Numbered from the stretch's first letter, positions 1 through 8,197 are shown. The stretch: 18,588 bases of DNA from Alphaproteobacteria bacterium (GCA_025998735.1 BNWJ01000018.1:1-18588); one strand, 5' to 3'. The notes: generated by a model not told the origin, from the letters alone. Made by a program: numbers and translations.

Positions 1-403
1 TGTCGCTCACAATTCTCCTGACAGCAAAAACCGCCTCAAGACCTTTCCAATCTTTTAAATTGCCAAGCCAGCTTATGTCCGTGATTTTCGAGCAAATCCT
101 TCTTTCGACTCTACCGTGAGCCTTTTCAATTGGTGCCTCAAATGTTTCTATTTTGTCAGAATTTGCTCCACTTTCAAAAAAGCGCCTAATATCACCATAA
201 AAGTTTTTGTGATTTTCTTTCAGTCCCAAGACATAAGTTACCTTTTCTCGCGATGATTTTCTTGCAAGTTTCCTTTTGGCAATGCATGGCGTCGGCTGTT
301 ATTGCCTTGCCTGCCACGTCTAAATACTCGAGCATTTCCTGAAAAACCGGTGTCTCGTTCGTTTTCTCATGAATCGTTTTCTGCCCAAAAGTTACTCCAG
401 ATT
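1..403 (-). pseudogene. ISAs1-family transposase fragment, frameshifted and truncated
   Basis: Reading leftwards from 403, the frame encodes the central part of an ISAs1 (H-repeat) family DDE transposase. It has the family stretch from 'FGQKTIHEKTNE' through 'LEYLDVAGKAITADAMHCQKE', whose 'TADAM' aspartate is a catalytic DDE residue. One extra T at about 235-236 then shifts the frame and a stop follows at 192-194. In the shifted frame the homology continues to the window edge (YVLGLKENHKNF, later SKITDISWLGNLKDWKGLEAV), which shows a simple frameshift. The amino-terminal part, including the first catalytic Asp, is absent: at 404 the sequence turns into a MITE copy, whose minus-strand frame is fused to the transposase, giving a chimeric 115-residue frame at 192-539. 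No functional transposase can be made. Family assignment rests on remembered motif pattern. Confidence 0.85.
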
Positions 404-660
404 CTTGCCACCCCAGCAGTTTGTAGAAACCCTGAAATTTTCGAGTTTTGGGATTTCCCGATGCACGCAGGACCTCTTCCACCAGATGCCACTTTCCCAC
501 AAAAGTGTTAAAAATCGCCAAAATCACAAAAATTTTCAACCATTAACGGAAATTTTATCATTTTCTGATATTATGGTACCTGGTGGAGAGAGACTTGCGG
601 CGCATTTTTCTATAGATCAACTCAAAAATCAGAGCATCGCAGAACTCCTGGGGTGTTAAG
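404..660 (+). mobile_element. 257-bp MITE, copy A
   Basis: This non-autonomous element starts CTTGCCACCCCAGCAGTT; its far end, reverse-complemented, reads CTTAACACCCCAGGAGTT, an imperfect terminal inverted repeat matching at 15 of 18 positions. It is almost identical to copy C at 12635-12891 (one difference seen, at the T/C of 'aaaagYgtt'), so one of the two moved recently. The left flank is ISAs1 transposase sequence. The 9 bases on either side do not match, so no target duplication is visible here. Short open frames on both strands are by-products of the element. Confidence 0.85.
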
Positions 661-814
661 GGCTTGCGATCATCTTTTAGGATCTGTGTGAAAATAACTT
701 GAACTTTTGTCTTGCGGAAATGCTGTAATTCCATGCAACACACCTCGTTGAAAGTTCATTTTATTTTCGCACGAGGCCTTACCTCTTTTAACGCATCTAT
801 GATTTTCATCTCTA

Positions 815-847
815 CTCCAAATATTAAAACCTAATTAATATTCGGAG
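815..847. repeat. AT-rich hairpin
   Basis: CTCCAAATATTA at 815-826 pairs with TAATATTCGGAG at 836-847, with one mismatch and a 9-base loop. No T-run follows on either strand, so it is not an obvious terminator. Its role is unknown. Confidence 0.5.
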
Positions 848-876
848 ATTTTATCTCAAAAATCAACCCATATTTC

Positions 877-970
877 TAGGAAAAAGCCCTGCTTATATTG
901 CAATTCCATGAATTTCATGAGGTGCTTTGAAAGCTATCGGGAATCTTCAGGTCTGTAGGAAAAAGCCCTG
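877..970. repeat. Pair of 15-bp direct repeats
   Basis: The sequence taggaaaaagccctg occurs exactly at 877-891 and 956-970, 79 bp apart start to start. The intervening sequence is unique. This may be a scar of a local duplication; no coding role is seen. Confidence 0.5.
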
Positions 971-1044
971 GTTTTGGCAGGAATTGTGAAAGAACATAAG
1001 CAATTTGTTTGTGTAAAGACACGCAAATCTCAGCTGTGTAACAG

Positions 1045-1302
1045 CTTAACACCCCAGGAGTTCTGCGATGCTCTGATTTTTGAGTTGATCTATAGAAAAA
1101 ATGCGCCGCAAGTCTCTCTCCACCAGGTACCATAATATCAGGACACGGTAACATTTCCGCTAATGGTTGCAAATTTTTGCAGTTTTAGCGATTTTTAACG
1201 CTTTTGTGGGAAAATGGTGCCTGATAGATGAGGTCCTGCGTGCATCTGGGAATCTAAAAACTCGATAATTTCCGGGTTTCTACAAACTGCTGGGGTGGCA
1301 AG
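1045..1302 (-). mobile_element. 258-bp MITE, copy B (inverted, diverged)
   Basis: This is the same element as copies A and C in the opposite orientation: it begins CTTAACACCCCAGGAG at 1045 and ends with the complement of CTTGCCACCCCAGCAG at 1302. The middle has many substitutions relative to A and C (for example around 1138-1160 and 1222-1275), so it is an older insertion. The flanking 9-mers (gtgtaacag and ttaaaaaat) do not match, in line with loss of the target duplication. Confidence 0.85.
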
Positions 1303-1681
1303 TTAAAAAATAGAAAATAGCAAAATATCAAACACAAATCAAAAGCCTTTGGATATTCTAGAGGCTTTTGTCGCATTTACCATAGTTCTGAAAAATGTTA
1401 AAGGAAAGATTTTACGTATCTCGACTGTTATGTTGATAGTAGTAATATGAGTTGATCCAAGTGAGACCTCTGAATTGTCAGCATGTTTGAGATTGTGAAA
1501 TTTCGGTGTTTTTATCAAAACCAACTCATGTTCCTACTATCACCAATGTTATCGAGTCCGTTGATTGACCATTGTAAAATAGAGAGCTATTCCAAACAAA
1601 ATCGTATGATTGTCTGCAGAACTAAATCTTTTGTTAGCAATAAGATGGTAATATGACACATGGTCTTAAGAGGATTTTGTT
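1303..1681. other. Upstream region of the secretion/pilus operon
   Basis: This stretch carries no supportable gene. It contains a hairpin at 1341-1369 and, at its end, a good ribosome-binding site (AAGAGGA at about 1668-1674) 7 bases before the ATG at 1682. Candidate promoter hexamers exist (TTGACC near 1565; TAATAT near 1650), but none pairs convincingly, so no promoter is called. Confidence 0.5.
1341..1369. terminator. Possible rho-independent terminator
   Basis: AAAAGCCT (1341-1348) pairs with AGGCTTTT (1362-1369) around a 13-base loop. T-richness is modest on the plus side (CTTTTG) and better on the minus strand, where a T-rich stretch follows the stem. It could end leftward transcription away from the operon. 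Support is weak. Confidence 0.35.
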
Positions 1682-3175
1682 ATGCACCAAACGTATAGTT
1701 CTGCTTTTCAGAGTATTGGAAATATCTTGTTCCAAAAAGGATTGCTGACGCAAAAGCAAATCAATGCAATTATTGAATCTCAAAAAACCGAAGATATGCT
1801 GTTTGGACAATTGGCTGTGAACCTCAAGTTTCTGGATGAGGAGCATTTGCTGGAGGTTCTGGCCGAATTGTATTCGATTGATTCCATAAGTCTGGAATTT
1901 TTGTACATAAATGACAAAACTCTCGGAGCACTTGACTATGAAACGGCAGCAGCGTGTACAGCCATAGTCTTTTTTATCGATGACAATGTTGTGAAAATCG
2001 CCATTGCGGATCCCGGCGACATAAAAGCAATCGACAAGATAGTTGCGCACTTCCGGAATCTAAAAAAAGAATTTTTCATTGCAAAGAAAAGCGAAATCCT
2101 GAGATTCATCGAAATTATGAAATGCAGTCGCGATGGCATCGAAAAGGATCCGCTTCTGCTGCTGAACAAAATCATATTTGATGCGGTTGAGTCCGTTGCC
2201 AGTGATATCCACTTCGAGCCCCAGGAAACGTATGTGCGAATTCGCATAAGAATTGACGGACTACTACACGTAATGACGCAGATATCGTTTGAGCTCTGGT
2301 CTCGCATAAGGGCAAAGCTGAAATTAATGGCAAAGCTGGACATCACGGATCGTCATCATCCCCAGAGCGGACATGTGAAAATCAGCCTCGGAGGAAAGTC
2401 CATCGATCTGAGAATCTCTACTCATCTTGATAAAAGCGAAGAAGGAGTTGTCGTGAGAATTCTCGATTCATCCAATGGGCTTCGGTCGCTGGAGGAGCTC
2501 GGCTTCACGAACAACGATTTCCTGTGGCTGAAGAAAATCACCATGTTTTCCAGCGGAATCTTTCTTATTGCTGGTCCAACCGGTTCTGGAAAAACCACTA
2601 CGCTTTATTCGCTGCTGGAGGAAATGAACTCTCCTGTGACAAATATAATGACTCTGGAAGATCCCATAGAGTACCAAATAGACGGCATCAATCAGATGGA
2701 GTTGCGAAAAGGTGGTTTATTATCATTTGCCGACGGCGTTAGATCTATTTTGCGGCAGGATCCGGACGTGATACTCATTGGCGAAATAAGAGACGAAGAA
2801 ACTGCAGCCAGTGCCATACGTGCATCTCTGACGGGGCGGCTGGTGCTGGCAACTGTGCACGCGACAAATCCCGTCGATGCAATTCGTAGATTGTTGAATT
2901 TAAACATAAAATTGTCAGACATTGTTCCATCGCTCATAGGCATTCTTTCCCAGAGATTGGTGCGCAACACTAGACATGAAGAGTCAGCGGGGCGTTTTCC
3001 CATTACCGAATACATGTATTTCTCAGAGGCCAGGAAGGCGGAAATACTGGCGACCGGTGATATAAATCTGCTGAAACCAGATAAATCGTTTGCCATGAGC
3101 TCCCAGGAGGCGATTGAAAACGGGAAAACAACCATTGACGAAATAGAAAGAGTAATAAGATATGCCGATATATAA
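1682..3175 (+). CDS. gspE: Type II secretion / type IV pilus assembly ATPase (GspE/PilB family)
   Basis: This is a 497-residue cytoplasmic hexameric ATPase that powers pseudopilin or pilin extension. An N-terminal MshEN/GspE_N-type domain covers about residues 10-145. The ATPase core shows Walker A GPTGSGKTT at 298-306, an Asp box TLEDPIEY at 324-331, Walker B VILIGEIRDEET at 363-374 and a His box GRLVLATVHATN at 385-396. The region after ILSQRLVR (421-428), where GspE and PilB normally carry a four-cysteine zinc-binding loop, runs directly into RFPITEYM with no cysteine, so that subdomain has been lost. The ATG at 1682 follows AAGAGGA. The gene overlaps the next by 14 bases, indicating translational coupling. 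Whether the machine is T2SS or T4P cannot be settled from this gene alone; the symbol is given in the broad family sense. Confidence 0.93.
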   Translation: MHQTYSSAFQSIGNILFQKGLLTQKQINAIIESQKTEDMLFGQLAVNLKFLDEEHLLEVLAELYSIDSISLEFLYINDKTLGALDYETAAACTAIVFFIDDNVVKIAIADPGDIKAIDKIVAHFRNLKKEFFIAKKSEILRFIEIMKCSRDGIEKDPLLLLNKIIFDAVESVASDIHFEPQETYVRIRIRIDGLLHVMTQISFELWSRIRAKLKLMAKLDITDRHHPQSGHVKISLGGKSIDLRISTHLDKSEEGVVVRILDSSNGLRSLEELGFTNNDFLWLKKITMFSSGIFLIAGPTGSGKTTTLYSLLEEMNSPVTNIMTLEDPIEYQIDGINQMELRKGGLLSFADGVRSILRQDPDVILIGEIRDEETAASAIRASLTGRLVLATVHATNPVDAIRRLLNLNIKLSDIVPSLIGILSQRLVRNTRHEESAGRFPITEYMYFSEARKAEILATGDINLLKPDKSFAMSSQEAIENGKTTIDEIERVIRYADI

Positions 3176-4343
3176 ATACCGCGCCCTCTCCTGCGGTGGG
3201 TCCAAGATAGACGGTTTTCTTATGGCAAACGATTATGAGTCTGCGTATTCTTCTCTAAAAACCAAAAAATGTCATCCAATATCGATGGAAAAGGCGCGCC
3301 TATCCCAGAGAAAAATCGCGCCGGAAGATCTGCTGATGTTTTTCTTCCACATCGATATGCAATTGAAATGCAAAGTGCGCATAGACAAGGCAATTGAGTC
3401 TTTTCTCGATTTACATAACAGCAAAATATTGAAGGCGTCTCTGGTGAATGTGCTGGATTCTCTGAGAAATGGATCTTCCCTGGGAGCGGCGTTTGAAAAA
3501 AGCGGTGGGATGTTTGATTGGACCATAATCACGTTGCTGAAATCAGCTGAACAGACCGGACGCCTGTCTGACATCATCAGCAACATCTTGAAATTCCTGA
3601 AATTGCAGTCGAATTGGAAGGACGATGTAAAACGCGCCGTCGCCTATCCTGTTTTTCTCGTATTGCTGGCCATATTCATTTTGGTTTTCAGCATTTGCAT
3701 ATTGGGACCGCAGGTGATGTCTCTCCTCTGCGATTTTTCAAATGGCGAAGTGCCGGATGCTACATTATTCATGCTGAATGTACTACCACAAATCTCGGAA
3801 ATATTGGGATATTTTCTGCTTATTGCTCTGATAACATTATGTTTTTTTATGCTAACAAAAGACGGACGCATGAAAATCTTGAATGCTCTGCTGAGAATTC
3901 CGAAGATAGGTCCCATTGCCGTAAAAATCAGTTTTTGGCATTTTTGCGAGATTATGCACATCGCTCTAGACGCCAAACTGAATTTTATGGATGCAATGGA
4001 TCTGGCAATTTCGTCCACAAAATTTGAGGATATAAAAAGAGAATTGCTCAAAGCAAAAGATCAAATAACAGACGGCTATCCAATTGGAAAATCCTTCTCG
4101 GAGATAAAATTTATGTCTCCGGAAACGCTTTCTGCGATATTTATCGGAGAAGAAGGCGGAAATCTATCGGATAGTTTCGCTCACATGAGTCAGATTCAAT
4201 ACAACGAAATATTGTTTGATATCAAAGCGTTAGGGCAGCAATTTAGCGTTGGCCTGACGATATTTACCGGATTGGTCTTCATAATGATCATATCCGGATT
4301 GTTATTCCCGATATACAGCTATGTGGAAATTGCGGGGGCATGA
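3162..4343 (+). CDS. gspF: Type II secretion / type IV pilus inner-membrane core protein (GspF/PilC family)
   Basis: This 393-residue polytopic protein forms the membrane base on which the ATPase works. It has two T2SSF helical domains, about residues 55-160 and 255-360, each with the family glycine motif (SAEQTGRL at 128-135 and GEEGGNL at 329-335). Three membrane segments are visible at about 162-184, 213-232 and 362-385. The start MPIYKYRAL is typical of the family. The gene begins inside the end of the ATPase gene and its stop (4341-4343) lies one base before the preferred start of the next gene. Length is close to the usual ~400 residues and nothing appears damaged. Confidence 0.93.
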   Translation: MPIYKYRALSCGGSKIDGFLMANDYESAYSSLKTKKCHPISMEKARLSQRKIAPEDLLMFFFHIDMQLKCKVRIDKAIESFLDLHNSKILKASLVNVLDSLRNGSSLGAAFEKSGGMFDWTIITLLKSAEQTGRLSDIISNILKFLKLQSNWKDDVKRAVAYPVFLVLLAIFILVFSICILGPQVMSLLCDFSNGEVPDATLFMLNVLPQISEILGYFLLIALITLCFFMLTKDGRMKILNALLRIPKIGPIAVKISFWHFCEIMHIALDAKLNFMDAMDLAISSTKFEDIKRELLKAKDQITDGYPIGKSFSEIKFMSPETLSAIFIGEEGGNLSDSFAHMSQIQYNEILFDIKALGQQFSVGLTIFTGLVFIMIISGLLFPIYSYVEIAGA

Positions 4344-4344
4344 G

Positions 4345-5649
4345 ATGTATGCGCTTTTGATGGAAAAAGACGTCCGAATCTTCGATGAAAACTGGAACGA
4401 TACCGTCATGACCTCCGAAGATTTTTTTGCCGATCCAGCTGAAGCAAGCAAATACAAAATTATCGTCGATAGAGCAGATGTCGACTTCTTGCTAGAGACT
4501 CTCCCCAATTGCAATATTTTGGACGCACATAACGCATTGAAATGCATGAGAAAAGTCGCTAAGTCTTCGGAAAGTATTTATCTGTTGCCTCACAATAATT
4601 TCAATGTCTTTAAAAAATACGAATTTCATGTACAAACCACCAACGTGACCAGCGTGACGTTGGCCCCATTTACTCTTGTGGAATCAGCTTCAGCATTGAA
4701 CCATGAAGAAGATCGCGAAGCAGTAAACGTGTCCAGCTTCAAGCTGGTCACGCTGGTAGAAAATATCATTGCCGCGTATTGCAAAAGCATTGCGAAAATC
4801 GACGAAAAAACCTGGTGGATGTATGTCGCCCATCACAAATCCAGCGGCATAAAAATAGTAGCGGGAATTGGAGACGGAATTTTGATATCTCGATTGCTTG
4901 CCAATACATTGCCGGGAGATGTCGCTATTGCTGCAGTGGACACCATAAAATATCTAAAAAGATTCGGTCTGAAAAACGAAATAAAAATAATCACCACATA
5001 CGAAAATATAACAATTGAAAATCAGGAGGTTATCCTCATAAAAGAAAGTGAATATGAAGATATGGAGCTCATGCTGTTGAAATTTCTTTCCGCAAACAAG
5101 AATATTCATTCCATTCGGAATTGCGAAAATTATTTCAGAACAACTTTACAGGAAAAACATCGGGAAATTTCCCTCGCTTTATTCGTTTGCATATTTGTTG
5201 AAGTATTATGTCTACTATATTTTAGTGTTGGAATCGCGCAGGAAAAACAAATCATTGCTTTCGTAAAAATGGAAAGCGAAAAAATTGCAAAAGACGCATC
5301 TTCCAATTTCCAATTCAAAATAAACGATGGAAATTATCAATTCATTGAACGAGTTATCGAAATCCTAAAAAATGCAAAATCTCCAATTGATGTATTTCGA
5401 GAAGTATCGTCCATTATCAAGAAAAATAAAATTGACATAGAGCAACTCATTATTGAGAAAAATAAGCTGGTCAAATTAAGGACTACCCTCAATACATCGC
5501 TCATGAATAAGTTGCAGCAGCTATCAAATGATCGCATGTCGATCACTGTAGAAAAAACAGAAAACACACATTCCGAATATGAACTCATAGATGCAAACGA
5601 TTCTTCAGATAAAAAATTTGGCGCGGTAATATGCATAAAAATGAAATAA
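4345..5649 (+). CDS. GspL-like (PilM-PilN-like) platform protein
   Basis: This 434-residue protein has a large cytoplasmic domain (about 1-270), one membrane helix (about 274-294, ISLALFVCIFVEVLCLLYF) and a C-terminal periplasmic part with helical/coiled segments and a likely small alpha/beta domain. This is the layout of GspL, which corresponds to PilM plus PilN. Sequence identity to named members is not obvious by eye; the call rests on layout and on position directly after the GspF-type gene. The ATG at 4345, one base after the gspF stop with a G-rich RBS (gcggggg) upstream, is preferred over an in-frame ATG at 4321 inside gspF, which would add eight residues. Its role would be to connect the ATPase to the periplasmic components. 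It overlaps the next gene by 19 bases. Confidence 0.6.
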   Translation: MYALLMEKDVRIFDENWNDTVMTSEDFFADPAEASKYKIIVDRADVDFLLETLPNCNILDAHNALKCMRKVAKSSESIYLLPHNNFNVFKKYEFHVQTTNVTSVTLAPFTLVESASALNHEEDREAVNVSSFKLVTLVENIIAAYCKSIAKIDEKTWWMYVAHHKSSGIKIVAGIGDGILISRLLANTLPGDVAIAAVDTIKYLKRFGLKNEIKIITTYENITIENQEVILIKESEYEDMELMLLKFLSANKNIHSIRNCENYFRTTLQEKHREISLALFVCIFVEVLCLLYFSVGIAQEKQIIAFVKMESEKIAKDASSNFQFKINDGNYQFIERVIEILKNAKSPIDVFREVSSIIKKNKIDIEQLIIEKNKLVKLRTTLNTSLMNKLQQLSNDRMSITVEKTENTHSEYELIDANDSSDKKFGAVICIKMK

Positions 5650-6404
5650 AAATATCTGGCTTAATTTGTATTGCGTTTATCCTATTGATACTCTGCGTTT
5701 TTAAGAGCACGGAATTGGAAGAAATTTTTCAGGAGAAAGAAATTGCGCTTTCCAACAAAAATCATATCGCAAAATTAGTTGACGAGATTTCGCAGGCATC
5801 TTTTTCTGCCATAAAATTATGCGACGATGTTTCGAAGTACGATGTCCGCAAACACATCAAGGCTTGCGCCCAAAAAGCACATGTTAAGAAAGTTATGCTG
5901 AAAAACAAAGCCACGAACGACGATTATTTTCGAGCCGATGAAATAGAGATACAACTTTCAGCCAAAAAAGAGCGACACATATACAATTTTCTGAAAGAAA
6001 TCTACGCCCAATCGCTCGGTCCTGTGGAAATTGATTCCATTGAAATAGCCAAAAAAGAGAAAAATGATTTTTTCGCAAAGATTCAGTGTCGATTATATTT
6101 GTTCGATAAAAACACGCTGCGAGATTCCGTAAAACCTATAGAAAACAAAGACGTATCCGACATTGGTTCTGTATCTTTATTTAAATCGGAGGATGAGAAG
6201 CACACGTTGCACTGCGCCATTGAGAACGAGAAGGCATTTGTCGACAATAAGTGGCGCAATATCGGAGATAGCATCGACGGATCCACAGTGAAAAACATAG
6301 GCTATGAATCCATCGATCTGGAATCTGGAGGGAAACTCTATCACATAAGAATTGGCTCAAGTTTTACATCGGATCTTGCACAACAAGCAGAGGCAGAACC
6401 GTAG
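5631..6404 (+). CDS. GspM/PilO-like protein with PilP/GspC-like C-terminal domain
   Basis: This 257-residue single-pass protein has a membrane helix at about 8-25 (ISGLICIAFILLILCVF), a coiled-coil and alpha/beta periplasmic part (about 28-165) as in GspM/PilO, a charged linker, and a small beta domain at about 192-242. In that last domain the pattern around 'FVDNKWRNIGDSIDG' and 'IDLESGGKLYHIRIG' resembles the PilP/GspC homology fold (a stated value, 'GD.I.g..V..I', then a strand pair). It is the last gene of the platform operon and overlaps its predecessor. If correct, two normally separate proteins (PilO/GspM and PilP/GspC) are fused. No strong SD precedes the start; translational coupling is likely. 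The assignment is by architecture and context, not strong sequence identity. Confidence 0.5.
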   Translation: MHKNEIKISGLICIAFILLILCVFKSTELEEIFQEKEIALSNKNHIAKLVDEISQASFSAIKLCDDVSKYDVRKHIKACAQKAHVKKVMLKNKATNDDYFRADEIEIQLSAKKERHIYNFLKEIYAQSLGPVEIDSIEIAKKEKNDFFAKIQCRLYLFDKNTLRDSVKPIENKDVSDIGSVSLFKSEDEKHTLHCAIENEKAFVDNKWRNIGDSIDGSTVKNIGYESIDLESGGKLYHIRIGSSFTSDLAQQAEAEP

Positions 6405-6425
6405 CTGGCATGCTGGCGCACAAAT

Positions 6426-6467
6426 ATCTCTCGTATGGAGCGTAGTTTTAGGGGTTTTTATGCATAC
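6426..6467 (+). repeat. Direct repeat R1: vestigial duplicate of the gatA start region
   Basis: The 42 bases match 8249-8291 apart from one A/G change and one missing T. The repeat contains the SD-like TTTTAGGGG and ATGCATAC; here the frame stops after six codons (MHTPYN), whereas the other copy opens gatA. Together the two copies bracket the 403-residue secreted-protein gene. Confidence 0.85.
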
Positions 6468-6509
6468 TCCTTACAATTAAGAAGTTGGGGGGTTTCTTTT
6501 TCTGGGTTT

Positions 6510-6567
6510 CTACGCCACTTCGTGGCTCTGAATGACGAGAAAGTCTGAAATTACCGTCATCCAGGGG
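6510..6567 (+). repeat. Dispersed palindromic repeat, copy 1
   Basis: The 55-base core starting ctacgccacttcgtggctct matches 13111-13165 at most positions. Inside it CTCTGAATGACG (6526-6537) faces CGTCATCCAGGGG (6555-6567) around a loop containing 'gaaattac', forming an extragenic hairpin. A third, inverted relative lies at 12444-12522. Confidence 0.75.
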
Positions 6568-6694
6568 AGCGTAGCACCGTCAGGATTCAGGGCTCCCAAA
6601 GAAGCGCTTACAACAATGCTGAATCTCTAGGAAATAGCCATAGGCGCGATCACTTTTTATGAAAAAAACTCTAGTTATTTTCTGTTTGTGGTCA

Positions 6695-6700
6695 TATAAT
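6695..6700 (+). promoter_or_regulatory. Probable -10 box for the 403-aa secreted-protein gene
   Basis: A perfect TATAAT lies 78 bases before the ATG at 6779. The -35 region is poor (TTATTT or TTGTGG at non-ideal spacing), so strength is uncertain. The leader would be about 72 nt and ends in AAGAGGATAGG. Confidence 0.45.
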
Positions 6701-6778
6701 ATATAAACTTATCGGGAGTTTTTTCATCTGCAATAGTTTGTCGATGGCTTCGGGTCAGTTGTTTAAAGAGGATAGGTT

Positions 6779-7990
6779 ATGAAAAAAATTGCTATTGCAT
6801 TTTGTTTGCTAGAAGCAGCAGCGTTGAACGCTATGGAAGGTACTGTACTTATTAGGCTAATTGGGCTTATGCCGGAAAAAACCCAGGAAATTAGAGCGCT
6901 AGCGGGGATGTGCGATGAGCACTATAACGTGGTAAAGATGCGTCCTGCTTTCAAAAGTATTCGAATCGCTTATGTGAGTCGGAATACAGAAGACATGATG
7001 AAGCTAATTCACCAAAAAACACCAGCCAAAATGATGTATGAAGGTCGTTTTGAAGAAGCTATGAAGGTGTTCAAAAATCGACTTTATGTGGCTCAAAAAG
7101 CAAAAAATGTACCATTGGCAAATGAAGCTAGAGGATTTATCGCTGAAGCCAATCGCAGAATGATCCAACATTTGCGGCAAGGTACTCCGGGGATAAGGTA
7201 TGTGGATTTTAGAACTCCAGAGAATCTCGAAAGTTTGTTTGAAGCCGATACCTCGAGGAAATCGTATGGTATTTTGGGGATAAGGGCAAAGAATCCGTGG
7301 GAAAAGGATCTGGAACAAATAGTGTTGGACAAGTTAAGAGAAGACCATCCAAGGGAAAAAATCAGCATAGAGAGTGCTAAAATTCTGTGGCAGAAGGGCT
7401 GTTGGGGTATATCTGAAATAGCGGATGTGGACTTCAGAAAAGTGGATGATCTCAAGGAGTTGTTTGGAGCCAAAACTGATAATGATGGATGGGGATATGT
7501 TGCTGTGATGGAGAAGCTAAAAAAAGACCATCCAGGAGAAAAAATCAGCGTAGAGTGCATTAAGTTTCTGCTGTCGCGCAACTCTTTAGATGGAGAGGAA
7601 AAAAGGATAATGGAAATAACGAATGTAGAAGACTTAAGAAAACCAGGGACTTTTGAGGATTTATGTGCTGCTATCAGCTATTGTCATAACTGTAGTCATA
7701 GAAAACTATCTCTAGCTAGTGCTATGGCAGATAAGTTAAAAGAAAACTTCCCAGGAGAAAAAATCATTAGTGCAGAGTATGCGCTATACTTATTGAGATT
7801 GCATGATGAGTATACATTGCCAGAATGCTTAAACTTACAAGATATTGTAAAATTTGACGACTCAGACAGAAGCCAAAAGATTAAAGACCTCTTTGGAAAG
7901 TTTAAAGCTGTGCATGGATGGTTTGGTGATTCTCCTGAAATAGATGCATATTATGCAGCACTCAGGAAGCTTGGGGAACCACGACTCTAG
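6779..7990 (+). CDS. Secreted protein of unknown function with ~70-residue internal repeats
   Basis: This 403-residue protein is not recognised as any known family. It has a Sec signal peptide (MKKIAIAFCLLEAAALNA, cleavage near residue 18). Just downstream, residues 33-53 contain EK...IRALAGMCDEHYNVVK, which resembles EKVRILIAMCKQHYLWTK in the 929-residue protein at 13212-16001. From about residue 139 to the end there are four degenerate repeats of roughly 65-75 residues. Their anchor is 'DKLREDHPREKIS.ESAK' (184-201), 'EKLKKDHPGEKISVEC' (245-260) and 'DKLKENFPGEKI' (318-329), each preceded by a '(DF)...(D/E)L..LF' segment; the fourth repeat is partial. The start has a strong RBS (AAGAGGATAGG). 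The gene is followed by a terminator and stands alone between the gatA-start duplicates, so it looks like an insertion between two older operons. Function unknown; extracytoplasmic location is likely. Confidence 0.85.
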   Translation: MKKIAIAFCLLEAAALNAMEGTVLIRLIGLMPEKTQEIRALAGMCDEHYNVVKMRPAFKSIRIAYVSRNTEDMMKLIHQKTPAKMMYEGRFEEAMKVFKNRLYVAQKAKNVPLANEARGFIAEANRRMIQHLRQGTPGIRYVDFRTPENLESLFEADTSRKSYGILGIRAKNPWEKDLEQIVLDKLREDHPREKISIESAKILWQKGCWGISEIADVDFRKVDDLKELFGAKTDNDGWGYVAVMEKLKKDHPGEKISVECIKFLLSRNSLDGEEKRIMEITNVEDLRKPGTFEDLCAAISYCHNCSHRKLSLASAMADKLKENFPGEKIISAEYALYLLRLHDEYTLPECLNLQDIVKFDDSDRSQKIKDLFGKFKAVHGWFGDSPEIDAYYAALRKLGEPRL

Positions 7991-8039
7991 AGAGTGAAGT
8001 AAAATAATTGATTTTTCGAAAATCATAATGCGATTTGAG

Positions 8040-8073
8040 CCCATTCGGATGGCAATATCCGAGTGGGTCTTTT
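8040..8073 (+). terminator. Rho-independent terminator after the 403-aa gene
   Basis: CCCATTCGGAT (8040-8050) pairs with ATCCGAGTGGG (8057-8067) around a GGCAAT loop with one G-T pair, followed by TCTTTT. It lies 50 bases after the stop at 7990. A smaller A/T hairpin (TGATTTT/AAAATCA, 8009-8025) sits just before it. Confidence 0.8.
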
Positions 8074-8197
8074 CAATAGGCAAACGCACAATCCAGATCA
8101 CATGCTCTTTCGTTTTTCAATGGTTGCATTCAGCCTCAGCATTACAAGTACATCTCGCATACATGTCAGCTGGTAGCGAAGCAATAACCGGATCCAA

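Larger units (their letters stand above)
661..1044. other. Gene-free spacer between two MITE copies
   Basis: No convincing gene was found on either strand. The spacer holds an imperfect hairpin at 815-847 (arms of 12 bases, loop of 9) and a 15-base direct repeat, taggaaaaagccctg, at 877-891 and 956-970. The minus strand has only very short frames, some running in from the neighbouring MITEs. The missing N-terminal half of the ISAs1 transposase was searched for here by eye in translation and not found. Confidence 0.5.
6405..6778. other. Intergenic region with gatA-start duplicate, hairpin repeat and promoter
   Basis: This 374-base gap contains, in order, a 42-base copy of the gatA translation-start region (6426-6467), a dispersed palindromic repeat (6510-6567) followed by a second small hairpin (GGGAGC near 6566 with GCTCCC near 6592), and a promoter-like TATAAT (6695-6700) with a leader ending in the RBS AAGAGGATAGG. 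No additional gene is supported. Confidence 0.6.

Noticed and set aside
558..743. 61-codon minus-strand frame beginning MCCMELQHF
   Set aside because: Its second half is the MITE terminus; the first half is short, has no clear RBS and is unrecognised. Not enough to call a gene.
915..1172. 85-codon minus-strand frame
   Set aside because: Most of it is MITE copy B read through into the spacer; there is no RBS or family resemblance.
4321..4344. Earlier ATG for the GspL-like gene
   Set aside because: It lies inside gspF without an RBS; the ATG at 4345 directly after the gspF stop with a G-rich RBS is better placed.
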